A stretch of 64,000 nt of DNA. It comes from Simmondsia chinensis (Eukaryota; Streptophyta; Magnoliopsida; Caryophyllales; Simmondsiaceae). Location of the stretch: the NCBI GenBank assembly GCA_018398585.1, contig JAGTTD010000009.1, forward strand, positions 13,335,193 to 13,399,192, read 5' to 3'. Under the pieces are notes generated by a model that ran no database searches, was not told the origin of the DNA, and worked only from the letters and a program-made list of their open reading frames with translations. The translations under genes were made by a program, and so were the position numbers. Shown in pieces: positions 33,050 through 45,149 of the stretch (the first letter of the stretch is position 1; the number at the start of each line of letters is the position of its first letter).

Positions 33050-33380
33050 AAATTACTTTGCCTAGAAAAACCAAGTTGGACTTAGTTATTACTCACAAGG
33101 GAGCTACTAGAAAGAAAGGAAAGGGCAAGGTTGCTAGTGTAGCAACGAAGTCTATAAAAAGGTCAGCAAAAGGAAAGTGTTTCTTTTGCGGGAAGACTGG
33201 CCACTGAATGAAAACCTGCAGTAAGTACTTAGCTTTTCTTCTTACAAAGACTACTAAGCCATCTGGTGAAAATATGTTGACATCTCACTTAGTTAAGCCA
33301 TGCACAGTTGAGAGTCTACCAGGTTCCTAGTGTGTGGACTCAGGTTCAACTGGCCATTTCTGTAATATGTTATAGGGGCT
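33050..33380 (+). pseudogene. Copia-3 gag zinc knuckle and protease
   Basis: A basic stretch (RKKGKGKVASVATKSIKRS) leads into KGKCFFCGKTGH with TC four positions later, the CCHC knuckle of Copia gag at 33178-33219, with one stop inside. Protease follows: CVDSGSTGHFCNM at 33331-33369 carries the catalytic DSG. The rest of gag upstream is not recognised in the AT-rich leader. Decayed. Confidence 0.82.
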
Positions 33381-33639
33381 CAAGCTAACCAAAAGGCTGC
33401 ATGATGGGAATTATACCTGATGTCAGGGATAGTACAAGAGTAATGCTCTTAAGTGTAGGTGATGTTGGCTTAGTCTTAAGTGCAAGAGTTTTTGTTTTTA
33501 AAGGATTATTGATGTGTATCTACTCTGCACAGGAATTTAATTTTTGTATCTCGTTTTATAAACAATTTTTATTCAGTTGTTTAAAAGAATCTAAAACAAG
33601 CTCACTTGTTAAATCTCTTAAAAGAGAAAACCTATAAAG

Positions 33640-34200
33640 GGATATTGCCTACACATGGCACCAATATTTAGGTCACACTAATTAGAATAGGATTCAAAGA
33701 CTGGTGAAAGATGGACTGATAGAGGCTTTGGACTTGATTTCATTACCAGCTTGCGAATTCTGCAATGAAAGAAAGGTGACCAAGTCTGTCTTTAAGAGTA
33801 AAGGCAACAAGGTTGGTGACTTGCTTAAGCTGGTTTGCACATATGTATGTGGACCAATGAATGTTCAAGCAAGTGGTGGGTAAGAGTACTTCATCACATT
33901 TGTTGATGATTACTCAAGGTATAGATATGTTTACCTAATGAGACATTAGTCGGATTCTTTTGAAAAGTTCAAAGAGTACAAAACTGAAGTTGAAAAGGAA
34001 TTAGGTAAATAAGTTAAGTCACTTCGATAATATCGAGGTGGTGAATATCTTTCGGGTGAGTTTCTATATTTCCTAACTTCAAATGGGATGAGATCTCGGC
34101 TTTCTACTCTGGGTAGTGCATCGTGGCAGAATGGTGTTGCAAAAAGAAGGAATAGGACATTGTCAGAGAGGGTCAGATCCATGATGAGTCATGCTACCTT
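33640..34200 (+). pseudogene. Copia-3 integrase
   Basis: Starts with the GAG-pre-integrase block (TWHQYLGHTN*NRIQRLVKDG, then CEFCNERKVTKSVF) and continues with the catalytic core: YVCGPMNVQASGG, YFITFVDDYSRYRYVYLM (second D area), FEKFKEYKTEVEKELGK, then YRGGEYLSGEF and WQNGVAKRRNRTL with the E replaced or shifted. Five or more stops. Typical Ty1-copia order between protease and RT. Confidence 0.85.
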
Positions 34201-34559
34201 ACCAATCTCATTTTAGGGTTATCTCAAAGGAACAAAGGTGGTTTTCTCTATAGTCTTTCGGATCAAAAGGGTTTTCACAAGTATGCAAAATTTTTAAAGG
34301 AGGATTTTATAGTAAATTATAAAAACATAAACAGAGTAGTGTTAGAAGGTTTCTAATAGAAAATGACATTAATTCTGAGCAGCTAGACACAACCCGGCAT
34401 ACAATAGATGCATGAAATGCACCTACTATTAAAGTTGAGAATGTTCTAAGTACACGAGAGCCTAGGTGTAGTGGGAGAATTATCAAGGCACCTGACAGGT
34501 TTATGGCGGGAGCCTCAATGGTTGAACGTGACATTGAATCTGATCCTTTCAACTACAAT

Positions 34560-35440
34560 GAGGCAATTAAAGACAAGGATGCTAATCAATAGGTCTTAGC
34601 CATGAAATATGAGTTAGGATCCATGTATTTTAATCAGGTCTGGAATCTTGTAGAGGCAGCTTTAGCATTAAACTCATTAGTTGTAAATGGGTCTACAAGA
34701 AGTAAAGAGGAATGGACGGGAAGGTAGAGACCTTCATGGCAAGGCTGGTTGCCAAGGGTTTTACCCAAAAGGAGAGAATTTGTTATGATGAGACCTTCCT
34801 ACCAGTAGCCATGCTAAAGTCTATAAGGATACACCTATCCATTGCAGTGCATTATGAGATCCGGCAAATGGTAGTCAAAACGGTCCTTTTGAACGGTTGT
34901 CTTGACGAAGACATCTATATGGGGCAACCAAACAGTTTCATTGGCAAAAATCAGGAGCACATGGTATGCAAACAAAAGAAGTCCATGTATATACTAAAGC
35001 AAGCATCATGCTCATTGAATACTAGATTTAATGAAGCGATTAAATCTTATGGTTTTAAGCAACTTGTTGATGAGCCATCCAAACAACATCAAGAGAAAGT
35101 AGTGACTTTCCGAGTATTGTATGTCGACGATATACTAATAACTAGCAATGATGTAAGGGTGTTATCAGCTGCAAAGATTTAGTGAGCTAGTTCCGGTTGG
35201 CTATACGGATTTAGACTTCCAGTCAGATGGAGATGCTGGACGTACGACGTCTAGGCATGTCTTTACCCTTGGAGTAGGAGCTATTAGTGGGAGGAATGTC
35301 AAGCAATATTATATTGCTGACTTCACCATAGAGGCTAAATACGTTGTAGCTTCAGAAGCTGCATAGAGGGCATGTTGGTTCAGAAAGAATAATTGACCAA
35401 GTAGACTTTTGGATCGTACACTAAAGAGATGGGTATAAAG
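34560..35440 (+). pseudogene. Copia-3 reverse transcriptase and RNase H
   Basis: RT: SCKWVYKK near 34678, then an open stretch from 34712 with FMARLVAKGFTQKERICYDE, YEIRQMVVKTVLLNGCLDED, YILKQASCSLNTRFNEAIKS and the catalytic VLYVDDILITSND at about 35117-35155. After a deletion the RNase H block reads GYTDLDFQSDGDAGRTTSRH, ISGRNVKQYYIADFTIEAKY and VASEAA. The YVDD is intact, but the RT-RNase H connection is missing and stops follow. The purine tract is directly downstream. Confidence 0.88.
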
Positions 35441-35475
35441 CTTGTCATAAATTAGATTTAGGACAAGTGAGAGAT

Positions 35476-37624
35476 TGTAAGAAATAGTGTCCTAAAATCA
35501 AGATTTATTCTATTAATATTATTTTATTAAAGAATAAAATTAAAGTTCCAGTCATTTCCTTGTTAAATTTGTGTAAGCGAGCATTTATACTACATGTGAT
35601 TTTCTTTTTGGAAACATCCATGAGATGAGTATAGTCCTTAGACTACAATTTACATGTTTATTCTAAGTGGTTAATGAGATTGACCCACGGATAGATTTGG
35701 AACAAATGGTATGGATTGTTGTTTGAAAGACTCGTAGTCGAAGACAAGTTTGGACCACTTGTATGCTAAGACTATAAGATGACATTTTAGATGACTTGTC
35801 TTCGTCTTGTGGATAGTGATCCAAAAGTTTTAAGTTAGTGTGTTTAATAAGATTGGCGCATTGAGTTGGAGCATGTGTATTACTTGTTTCTAGACTATTA
35901 TCGGATATGAGTGATTCATGTTATACTGTTTGAATGACGACTCTAAATCCTGAGAGTATTATGGACTTGTGCATGGGGCGTTAGTTACTTTGGTGTACTA
36001 TAAGTAAGGTCTAAAAGCATGACTGAATTCCCACGTACACTGGGTAGCAGCGTGAAGTGTGATAAGGATCAGGTATTGAATAGGGAATCTACAGTCTCTT
36101 ATGAGATACAAATGTCCCCTTAGCTGATTCACAAATATTCAAATAGTTCGGCATCTTTGGCCAAAGTATTTCAAGTGTTTGACATTTGGAATTTATATTG
36201 TGAATATGTTCAATTATAAATGAATTATTCAAGTGTTTAACGGAGAAGCTATGAGAAGAATAATGGTAGTAGTTATACTTGTTCTTCATCATAGACATCT
36301 AGTGGAATAAATGGAGAAATATCGAATAAATGATTTAAGTCTGGAATGCACTGAGATTTATTTAGTGGAATTAAGTCTCATAAAATGGTAATTAAATTAT
36401 TTCATAAGATGATTAATTTAACCTATTTGGAGGTAGATTTAAATTTTCTCTAAGATCCATGCTCAAGCCTCTGTATTTATTGCCATTAGAAAATGAATTA
36501 ATTTATTCATGAGATAAGTAAATTTAATTTTTTCAAACAGTATTCATGAGATGAATAAAAATTAAAAATATAAAATAAAATATACATGTGGAAACAAAAA
36601 AAAAAAAACCAAAATTACCCGCACAGAGGTCAATTCTTGTGCTCACGGATCAATCAACGAGCGCGCAACACGTGTCGCACGCTGGGGAGTCGGGGCTATC
36701 CTCGTTAGCACGGGCGGGCCAATCACGGCCCGCCACGTGCCAAGCGTTAAAAGAAAGGAAAAGGGGCGCGATTTGAACAATGTTGAAACGTCGCGTTTCA
36801 CCTGTTTTAGTATATGATACGGTGCATTTTGTTTTAATGACTGCGAATCCCACATCAAAAAATTAGATTTTTTCACTCTGGTATACTACTATAAATAGAG
36901 GTACCTATTACAGAGGTTTGGCATTCAATTAAAACAAATTATTTTAGGTTTCTGAAAATTGTTTCTAAGACCTAAATGGAGAGAAAAATTTTCGTTGAAA
37001 TTTTTCTTTCCTCAGTTTCATATTTTTCGAAGCCCACCCTCCGGGCAGCTCGAGGTCATTGCGTAGAACATCACGAGGTCTCAATTTTGGAGATTATTAT
37101 TATTTTCTGGTTTTCTTTATTTGGAGCAAATCCTGGCATGTTTTCTTTCCTTCTTCTTTTAGTTTTTGCTTTTCTATTTATTTATAATATTCGTTATTAT
37201 GCCTGTTTAAGTATATGTATTGTTATGAATGAATTAGAGTAAAAGGCCTGTAGATCTAAGAATTTTGATCTGTAGATTTAAATTATGAATTTAGATTTGT
37301 AGATTTAAAATTATGAATTTTAAATCAATCCCAGGTTTAGAATTATGAATTCTAAACCCCTACTACTGCATAAACTTTATAAAATTAGGGAGAATTTCTG
37401 AAGTTCATCCCAACAACCGGTATTAGAGCAAAGGGATTTATAGAGATAGCCCTATTACCAGGAACTCTGGCACGTGAAGCGTCACAAAGCGTGACTCTCC
37501 GACCGGGGGCTTAGGTAGAGAGAAGAGTCTCCTACTCTAAGTGCACTAATAGGTGCCTTTTGTTGTGATCACAGTTGAGAACTGTGAACCCATTAGTCGG
37601 CATCAGAGTTATTTTTTCCCAACA
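35476..37624 (+). repeat. Copia-3 3' LTR
   Basis: 2149 bp; partner of 29056-31245. In place of the 5' copy's ACCGCTTTTAGAGCA it reads ACCGGTATTAGAGCA, closer to a Met-tRNA primer site. Confidence 0.93.
36890..36898 (+). promoter_or_regulatory. TATA box of the Copia-3 3' LTR
   Basis: TATAAATAG, identical context to 30510-30518. Confidence 0.75.
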
Positions 37625-39599
37625 GAAGGAACTTCTTGACATTTAAAGATCTTCTTCGCAATGACCTCTATTAGCACCGGAGTATAGGCTCTCAAAATAT
37701 TTAATTTAGAAAGAATTTCGAAATAAAATTTTTCCTTTTCATCTTCCCAAAAACAATTTAGAAAAATTATGCTAAAATTATTTAGGAAAACCCTAAAATA
37801 ATTTTAGATTTTTCATTGTTGGAGGGAAATTAGATTGCAAAACCTAAAACCAAAAACAAAACCTATGGCAAACACACGGCACTACGTAATATACATATAT
37901 ATGTATATAGTGGGGCCCACCTAAAACTAAAATTTCCCAGCGCATTTATCCCCTTTTTTTTATTTATTAAAATTAATTTAATTTAAATTACCACGTGTAT
38001 AAAATTTATCTTATGAATGTTATTTTGTAAAATTAATTTACTCATCACCTCATAAATTATGTTTAGTAAAAATAATTTATTCATCTTATGAATAAATTCA
38101 TCCCATGAATTCAATTTAAATACTTTTAAATAGTACTTAAGTTGAGGCTTGCCGAGGTACCACAGGGACAATCTAACTCTTACTCCAAATGGGCCAAATC
38201 TGATTATCATCTCATGATAACAGTTGACTACCATTCAATAAAACTTATTTCCACTAAATAAGTTTTATTGTACTCTAGAATTAAATATATCCACTCAAGA
38301 ATATTCCAAATAATTTTATTATTATTATTCCGACAATTAGCCCCCCTATCATATATCTATGAGCAAAAACAACCTTAACTACTATCGTTATTTTTCTCAA
38401 CTCTATCACCGTAGTTCCCAACTTGCCCTTCACAAACAATTCATAATGCAGAAACAATTTTCGTATTAATTCCAAATGCCAAACATATGGAATACTTAGA
38501 GTCTGTTCTATGTTTGCGAATCAACTAGAGGACATCTTACATTGTAGATTCTTGGCAAAATATCCGTATCCGCCACACTTTATGCAATTGCACAATGACG
38601 TAAGATCCTGGTTATTCAGTTTTAACCTCATCATTTTGGGCATCAAAGCAATTAACATTCTATGTACAAGTTCGAACTACTTCCCGGTTTAGAGTTGTTA
38701 TCTTATAGAATTAATTATTTCTGATAGCAGTAAAGAAAAAAATTAACTCAGGTGGTCCTGCTCAGTATTCTAATCTTATTGAAAATACCAACATAATACT
38801 CTTGGATCCCTATCCACATGACCAACATAAGTCATCAAAAGTATCATAATAGTCTTATCAAACAAGTTATCAAAACTTATCACTGACCATGAACATACTT
38901 TGATAACAAGTTACTAGTTTGATCTAAGTCTTTCTACGGTTCAATCATATTGACCACTTAAATCAAACCTGACACGTCATATTGGACAACAATCACGCAT
39001 GTTTGACTCATAAAATATAATCACACAATAAATAAATAAAACAATTTTAGTTATTTAATATTTAAAAAACTAACTAATTGGATTTTTCTAGGACACCTAA
39101 TTTAAACAATCTCCCACTTGTCCTAAAACCCAAATAGCTTGCATTGTATAACTATCCCTAGGGATCTATCAACACTTTGACTATAAGCTTTAACCAATAC
39201 TAATTTGTCACTATCTCATTCTTTTGCTCACATGCTTTCATTTACTCGGACCCTTTTAAGTCAACTAGTCTACTCAACAATTCCCTAGCTGTCAAGTACC
39301 CGATTTTCATAATGAAGCAAACAATACAAGATTGCTCACTTTTCACCATCAAATGACTCTCACTATAAGGGTAAATAGGGATTCTGACATCAAAAGTCTA
39401 AACTCGCTTTTAAAACAAACCCATGATTAACCCAACATCCTTTTTTTTTAATCTCCCCAAAGCTTGACCCTAATAATACAATTGGTTCATCTTTGGTCTT
39501 TCGCTTTCAATTAACTAACTAGATAATAAAAACTTAATAGCTCATAACAATACTACATCATTCTTAATGAGTAGAAAATATCACCTATATACAACACTT

Positions 39600-39903
39600 A
39601 GAAATTCTTTACTTTCATGTTATGTCACTTGTACACTAACGGTTTACTAACCTTTGACTTAAAACCCTAGGACTTAATTAACCATCATCGAATCTACTAT
39701 TCAATAAACAAGATGTTCATTCAAACCTATAAATAGACTAGCTTAGTTTGCATACTATATGCTCCTGACTCTTGGCAACAATTTTGTCTGGTTGTATCAT
39801 ATACATAATCTTTCACGATAACCATTCAGAGAACATAATCTTGATCTCCACTTTGCCGTATCTCATCATATGAAACACAATGGATGATTATCCTTATGGA
39901 CTT
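39600..39903 (-). pseudogene. Copia-D reverse transcriptase fragment
   Basis: Reads on the minus strand in step with Copia-3: IHCVSYDEIRQ parallels IHLSIAVHYEIRQ, QEHIVCK parallels QEHMVCK, TSCLLNSRFDDG parallels ASCSLNTRFNEA, and VLYIGDIF lies where VLYVDDIL is expected, so the catalytic aspartates are gone. Between 39126 and 39600 no RNase H is readable. The fragment ends where the Athila LTR begins. Confidence 0.75.
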
Positions 39904-40661
39904 ATGTTAAATGTGTCTTATATTAAGTTTATCAAATGTGTCTTATATTAAGTTTATCATGAACTAATTTTATTATTCTAAGGCTACGATGTAGCCTAAG
40001 TAGTAATATACGCTTATTTCTAATTCAAAGTATTCATTGTTTTGACATTGTGTTGCTGAAGTGTTTATCATTGTTCTTCATGAGTTTTAAATGCTTGATC
40101 ACCATTTAAGGCCTATAATGATTCATAATGAGTCTGAAAGGAGATTTATGATGAGTGCTTAAGTGATAAGCACCACAAATTGAGCGAATGCTCGAGAGAG
40201 ATTAACACGATTTGTGTGGTTTTTAAGAGAAAATCATCGAACGTTAAAAAACTCTTTTCTCATTTAAATTCATGCACGAGAGTGATGGGTTAATATGTAA
40301 AAGAGCATACAAAATGTTGCTCGAGAGAATATTTAATAAATTAGGGTTTTTAACCATCAACACGTAATAACAACTCGAGTAACGAGAATAGAAAGGCGTA
40401 TTGATGCAACTAGGTGAAATCAGATACCTTGGATATTATTAAATCATAAAAACTTTATAAAGTCAGTTAACCTATTTTATTTCTTTTTGGTTTATTTTAT
40501 CTCATATCAATATCTCAATTTTTCGGTTTTTCAAATAGCATCAAAGCTACTAATTTTGGTACTCATTCAATAACACTCCTTGTGGGAACGATGCTCTACT
40601 CATTTCTATATTACTTGATACGATTAGTGCACTTGCTAACGCATACGCAAAGTAAGCATCA
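39904..40661 (+). repeat. Athila 5' LTR, 3' part only
   Basis: Matches 49352-50090 closely (for example AAGGCTACGATGTAGCCTAAG). A 26-base unit, AAATGTGTCTTATATTAAG with its next bases, is duplicated in tandem at 39908-39959 near the break. Confidence 0.9.
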
Positions 40662-40667
40662 AGTTTT

Positions 40668-40685
40668 TGGCATCGTTGCCGGGGA
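40668..40685 (+). promoter_or_regulatory. Athila primer binding site
   Basis: TGGCATCGTTGCCGGGGA, six bases after the 5' LTR, one base from the usual TGGCGCCGTTGCCGGGGA form. Confidence 0.85.
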
Positions 40686-41080
40686 TTGTCTCGATTTGAG
40701 TGATATCGATACCAACTAGTTTGGGTGCTAATTTGAAATTGTTAATAATTTGTAAATTTTGTTTAAGTTTAAGAAAATTTTCAATTTAGTTATTTGTAAA
40801 GATAAATTCTTTTTAGTTTTGTCTTTATTTTGATAATTTTAGGTTTTCAAAAACAGTAGGGTTACCACCCTCCTCTTTTTTGAAAATTTGTGTTTTGTTA
40901 AAATTTTTGTGTTATACTTTTGTAACTTTCTTTTTTTTTATTGTTATCCTTACCTTTTCACTTTCTAGTTGCTTATTTCTACTTTGTATGCCAAACTTAA
41001 TTGAAAAAGAAATTACTCCTTTTGACCCTAAAATCGAAAAAACTCTTTGACTAATCAGAAAAATAAAAAGGACTGAAACC

Positions 41081-42350
41081 ATGGCTAATAATACTAGAAA
41101 TGATGATGAAAGGACCTTAAAAAATTATATTGTACCTACTGTTGGAGGGTGCACTTCCAGTATTCAATGTCCACCAATTCAAGGAAACAATTTTGAAATT
41201 AAACCAGCTATTGTACACATGATTCAACAAACTGTTCAATTTGGCGGTCTACCCAGTGAAGACCCAAACCTGCATATTGCTTACTTTTTAGAGATATGCA
41301 ATACCTTTATGCATAATGATGTCAGCAATGATACCGTCTGCTTAAGGTTGTTTCCGTTTTCACAAAGAGATAAAGCCAAAGCATGGTTAATGTCATTACC
41401 CTCTGAAAACATTACCACCTAGGATGATTTGGCTCAAAATTTTCCAGCAAAATATTTTCCACCAACCAAATCAGCTAAGATAAGGAATGACATTACCTCG
41501 TTTGTACAATACGATACAGAATCTTTGTATGAGGCGTGGGAACGTTACAAAGAACTTTTGAGAAGGTGCCCCCATCATGGTTTACCTGTCTGGATGCAAG
41601 TCCAAACTTTTTATAACGGGTTGGCACCTAACACTCAAACGATAGTAGACACGGCGGCTAGAGGATCGCTGAACCTTAAAACTCCAGAAGATGCATATGA
41701 AGTGCTAGAAGTAATGGCTAGCAATAACTATGCGAAGACAACAGAGCAAAAGAAAAATGCAGGAATATACGAGCTGGACGGAATAACAAGGTTAACTACT
41801 AAGGTTCAGCGCTAGAAAAACAGATGAACATGAACATGAATGCCATAAATTCTCCTGTACTAAGGTGTGAATTTTGTGCAGGGAATCAACCTAGCATAGA
41901 ATGCCAAACAGGAAATCCTTTCGCCCCATTAACCTATGAACAAGCCAATTTTGTTTCAAATTTTCAAAAAAATAATCCCTATTCCAGCACATATAATCCC
42001 GGGTGGAGAAACCATCCAAAATTTTTATGGAACAATCAAGGGATACAAAAACAACCTTTTTAGCCCCCTGAAAGAAAAAATAATCTCGAGGAATTGTTTA
42101 GTAAATTTATGCAAAACACTGAAGCAACTCTTCGAAATCAAGAAACTTTGATTCGCAATCAAGAAGCGACCATTAGAAACCTTGAGACCTAAATTGGGCA
42201 AATTTTAAATCACCTTTCTGATAGATCTCAAGGTTCCTTACCCAGTAACACCGTCATTAACCCACGAGAGCAAGTAAAGCAATGGAATTACGAAGTCGAA
42301 AAATTTTGAAAGAGCCAACTCAAGTAGAGAAAACCATGCCAAATGAAGCC
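41081..42350 (+). pseudogene. Athila gag
   Basis: Capsid domain from the ATG at 41081: PPIQGNNFEIKPAIVHMIQQ, QFGGLPSEDPNLHIAYFLEI, LRLFPFSQRDKAKAWLMSLP. A TAG at 41420-41422 falls where a TW is expected (ITT*DDL), after which the frame continues with YEAWERYKELLRRCPHHGLP, VQTFYNGLAPNTQTIVD and EVMASNNYAKT. A weak zinc-knuckle block (CEFCAGNQPSIEC, histidine lost) lies near 41867-41905. Several further stops. Strong match to Athila/Tat gag in order and wording. Confidence 0.9.
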
Positions 42351-42669
42351 CACCCATAATTGACCTGTCTACTAATGTAAATCAGGAGGCGGAAAATGAG
42401 GAAGGAACAAAAATTCAAGATGAAAATGAACCGAAAAGGGTTGAACCTCAACCCTACAAACCAAAGGTCCCATTCCCTCAACGCCTAAGAAAGACAAAAG
42501 TGGACAAGCAATTTACTAAATTTTTGGAAATTTTCAAAAAGGTACGCATTAAAATCCCTTTTTCGGACATGTTAGAACAACAGATGCCCAAATATGCAAA
42601 ATTCATGAAAGAAATTTTGTCTAACAAAAGGAAGTTGAGAGAGTTCGAAGGTAGCACTTACTGAAGAAT

Positions 42670-43100
42670 GCAGTGCCATACTGCAAAAGAAGTTGCCTCC
42701 CAAGTTAAATGATCCAGGAAGTTTCACGATACCTTGCACCATTGGCTCTATTAGTTTTGATAAGGTTTTGTGTGATTTAGGTGCAAGTATAAATTTAATG
42801 CCTCTCTCTGTTTTCAGGAAGCTTGGGTTAGGAGAAGTGAAGCCTCCCAGTGTATCTTTCCAACTTGCGGATAGATCAATCAAGTATCCTAGAGGTGTAA
42901 TTGAAGGCATCCTTGTGAAGGTTGATAAATTCTTTTTCCCAGCTGACTTCATAGTGCTTGATATGGAAGAGGATCATGAGATACTTCTTATTCCAGGCCT
43001 ACCCTTCCTTGCTATAGGAAGAACCATGATAGACATCTAACAAGGAAAGCTGATCCTAAGGGTACAAGATGAACAGGTAACCTTCAACGTCTTTAATGCC
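42670..43100 (+). pseudogene. Athila protease
   Basis: Aspartic protease region open at 42693-43040: FTIPCTIGSISFDKVLCDLG with ASINLMPLSVF, the CDLGAS active-site form typical of Athila; then LADRSIKYPRGVIEG, ILVKVDKFFFPADFIVLDM and LPFLAIGRTMIDI, where the usual GRPF has become GLPF. One of the better preserved parts of the element. Confidence 0.9.
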
Positions 43101-43649
43101 ATTCAATGTCCCTCTAACATGGATTCTTGTTTTGAGATTAATTTTGTGGATGAGTTGGTCACTGAGACATTCAGGGACACATTCCCTAAGTTACTTCTTG
43201 AAGCGTGTCTAACAAAGTCAGGGACTATAGACACGGAAGACGAGTTAATAAGGGAATGTGCCCAATACCTGGAAAGTTGCAAACCTTTCAATTTGCACCG
43301 TGGAACAAGAGTGGAAGACATTCGAGCAATTGAAATTCAGCAAAGAACGGAAAAAGAAGAATCACCAAACTTGGAGCTCTAGCCATTGCCACCACATCTC
43401 AAATATGGCTATCTCGGTAATTCTAACACTTATCCTGTTATTATTAATTCCTCATTGAGAAATATTGAACAGGAAAGGTTGCTTAGGGTTCTTAGGGAGC
43501 ATAGAACAGCAATCGGATCGACCCTTTCGGATATCAAGAGAATTAGCCCTTCCATATGCATGCACAAAATCCTCATGGAAGATAGTTTCAAACCCTCTTT
43601 GCAACCTCAATGGCGGTTAAACCTTGCCATGAAAGAGGTAGTAAGAAAA

Positions 43650-45122
43650 TAAGTTGTCAAATTATTAGATGTCGGGATCATCTATCCCATATCTGATAGC
43701 CCAGGGGTTAGCCTAGTGCAAGTAGTTCCAAAAAAGGGGGGATAACTGTAGTAGAAAATGATAACAATGAGCTCATCCCTACTAAGACTGTCACCTGGTG
43801 GAGGGTTTGCATAGATTATCGAAAACTTAATGATGCCACCCGAAAGGACCACTTCCCCTTACCGTTCATTGATCAAATGTTAGAAAAACTGGCGGGTCAT
43901 TCGTAGTACTATTTTCTGGATGGATATTCGGGGTACAATTAAATTGCCATAGCCCCGGAAGATCAGGAAAACACCACTTTCACTTGTCCTTATGGTACCT
44001 TTGTCTATAGAAGAATGCCTTTTGGGTTATGCAATGCCCCTGCGACTTTTCAAAGATGTATGACGGCAATCTTTAGTGATATGGTTGAAATTTTCATAGA
44101 GGTGTTTATGGATGATTTTTCAGTCTTTGGAACCTCGTTTGATGATTGTTTAGCTAATCTCTCTATGGTTTTGCAAAGATGCACTGACACTAATCTTCTC
44201 TTGAATTGGGAGAAATGTCATTTTATGGTATAGGAAGGAATAGTGTTAGGGCATATGATTTCAAAAAGAGAAATTGAGGTTGATAGAGAAAAAACTAAAG
44301 TGATAGGATGATTACCATCCCCTACCAATGTTAAGGGCATTTGGAGTTTCTTAGGACATGCAGGTTTCTACAGAAGGTTCATTAAGGACTTCTCTAAGAT
44401 CGATAAGCCTCTTTGCAATTTATTAATGAAAGATGTCCCTTTTAACTTTGATCATGATTGCATGCATGCCTTTGAAACCTTCAAAAAGAAACTAGTGTCA
44501 ACACCAATAATTGTAGCACCTGACTGGATTTTACACTTTGAACTTATATGCGACGCTAGTGATTATGCTGTAAGGGGCTGTGCTAGAACAAAGAAGGAAC
44601 AAAAATTTTCATGTAATTTACTATGCTAGTAAAACTTTGACAGATGCACAGATTAACTATGTTACTATCGAGAAAGAGTTACTAGCTGTAGTATTTGCAT
44701 TTGATAAATTTCGTTCCTACCTTCTCAATTCAAAGGTAATTGTTTACACTGATCATTCTGCTCTCAGATACCTTTTTGCGAAATAGGATGCAAAACCGAG
44801 ACTAATTAGATGGATTCTCTTGCTTCAGGAATTTGATTTAGAAATTCGGGATAAAAAGGGTACAGAAAATGTTGTGGCAGATCATCTGTCACGTCTCGAA
44901 CGAGAGGACAAAGGCCCCTCTATCAACGAAAAATTCTCGAATGAAGATCTTATGGTGGTAAGCGAGAATCCTAATTGTCCATGGTACGCTAACATTGTTA
45001 ACTATCTGGTTGCACGGGAACTGCCCAAGGACATGACTTATCAACAAAAGAAGAAGTTCTTCGCTGACTTAAAACATTATTTCTGGGAAGAACCATTCTT
45101 GTATAAGCATTGTGCATACTAG
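43650..45122 (+). pseudogene. Athila reverse transcriptase and RNase H
   Basis: RT: VVPKKGG, WWRVCIDYRKLNDATRKDHF, then YRRMPFGLCNAPATFQRCM and VEIFIEVFMDDFSVFG, with the catalytic FMDD intact at about 44107-44118. HAGFYRRFIKDFSKIDKPL is the block before RNase H. RNase H: FELICDASDYAVRGCA, a frameshift, VIYYASKTLTDAQINYVTIE, KVIVYTDHSALRYLFAK, then a stop and [20 protein letters not shown] with DHLSRLE. At least five stops and one frameshift. Confidence 0.92.
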
Positions 45123-45149
45123 ATTATCAGAAGATGTGTACCTGAGAAG

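Larger units (their letters stand above)
29056..37624 (+). mobile_element. Copia-3, complete Ty1-copia element with 2.2-kb LTRs
   Basis: LTRs at 29056-31245 (2190 bp) and 35476-37624 (2149 bp), starting TGTTAAGAATAGTG and TGTAAGAAATAGTG and ending CTCAACA and CCCAACA. A perfect 5-bp TSD GAAGG lies at 29051-29055 and 37625-37629. A purine tract GGACAAGTGAGAGAT precedes the 3' LTR. The 4.2-kb interior has a 1.8-kb AT-rich leader with hairpin repeats, then gag/protease, integrase, RT and RNase H relics. LTR differences and many stops show it is old. It is inserted in the LTR of Copia-D. Confidence 0.93.
28749..39903 (-). mobile_element. Copia-D, truncated element split by Copia-3
   Basis: One LTR (about 1.79 kb) runs on the minus strand from 39107 down to 37625 and, across Copia-3, from 29055 to 28749. 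It parallels the Copia-3 LTR in order, for example GTCATGTGGATAGGGATCC, the ATTCATAAGATGAAT area and GAGTCTATTAGAGTAAG. The purine tract GGACAAGTGGGAGAT lies beside it at about 39108-39125. To the right is internal DNA with an RT relic, cut at about 39903 by Athila. The second LTR is missing. Same family as Copia-3, opposite orientation, older. Confidence 0.78.

Noticed and set aside
38331..38352. Apparent purine tract plus TGTCGG LTR start on the minus strand
   Set aside because: Similarity to the Copia-3 LTR continues on both sides, so this point is inside the Copia-D LTR and not a boundary.
38540..38620. Minus-strand CIKCGGYGYFAKNLQC, which looks like a gag CCHC zinc knuckle
   Set aside because: The DNA aligns with non-coding LTR sequence of Copia-3 (GTGTGATAAGGATTAGGTATT area), the histidine is missing and the spacing is wrong. 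It is chance.
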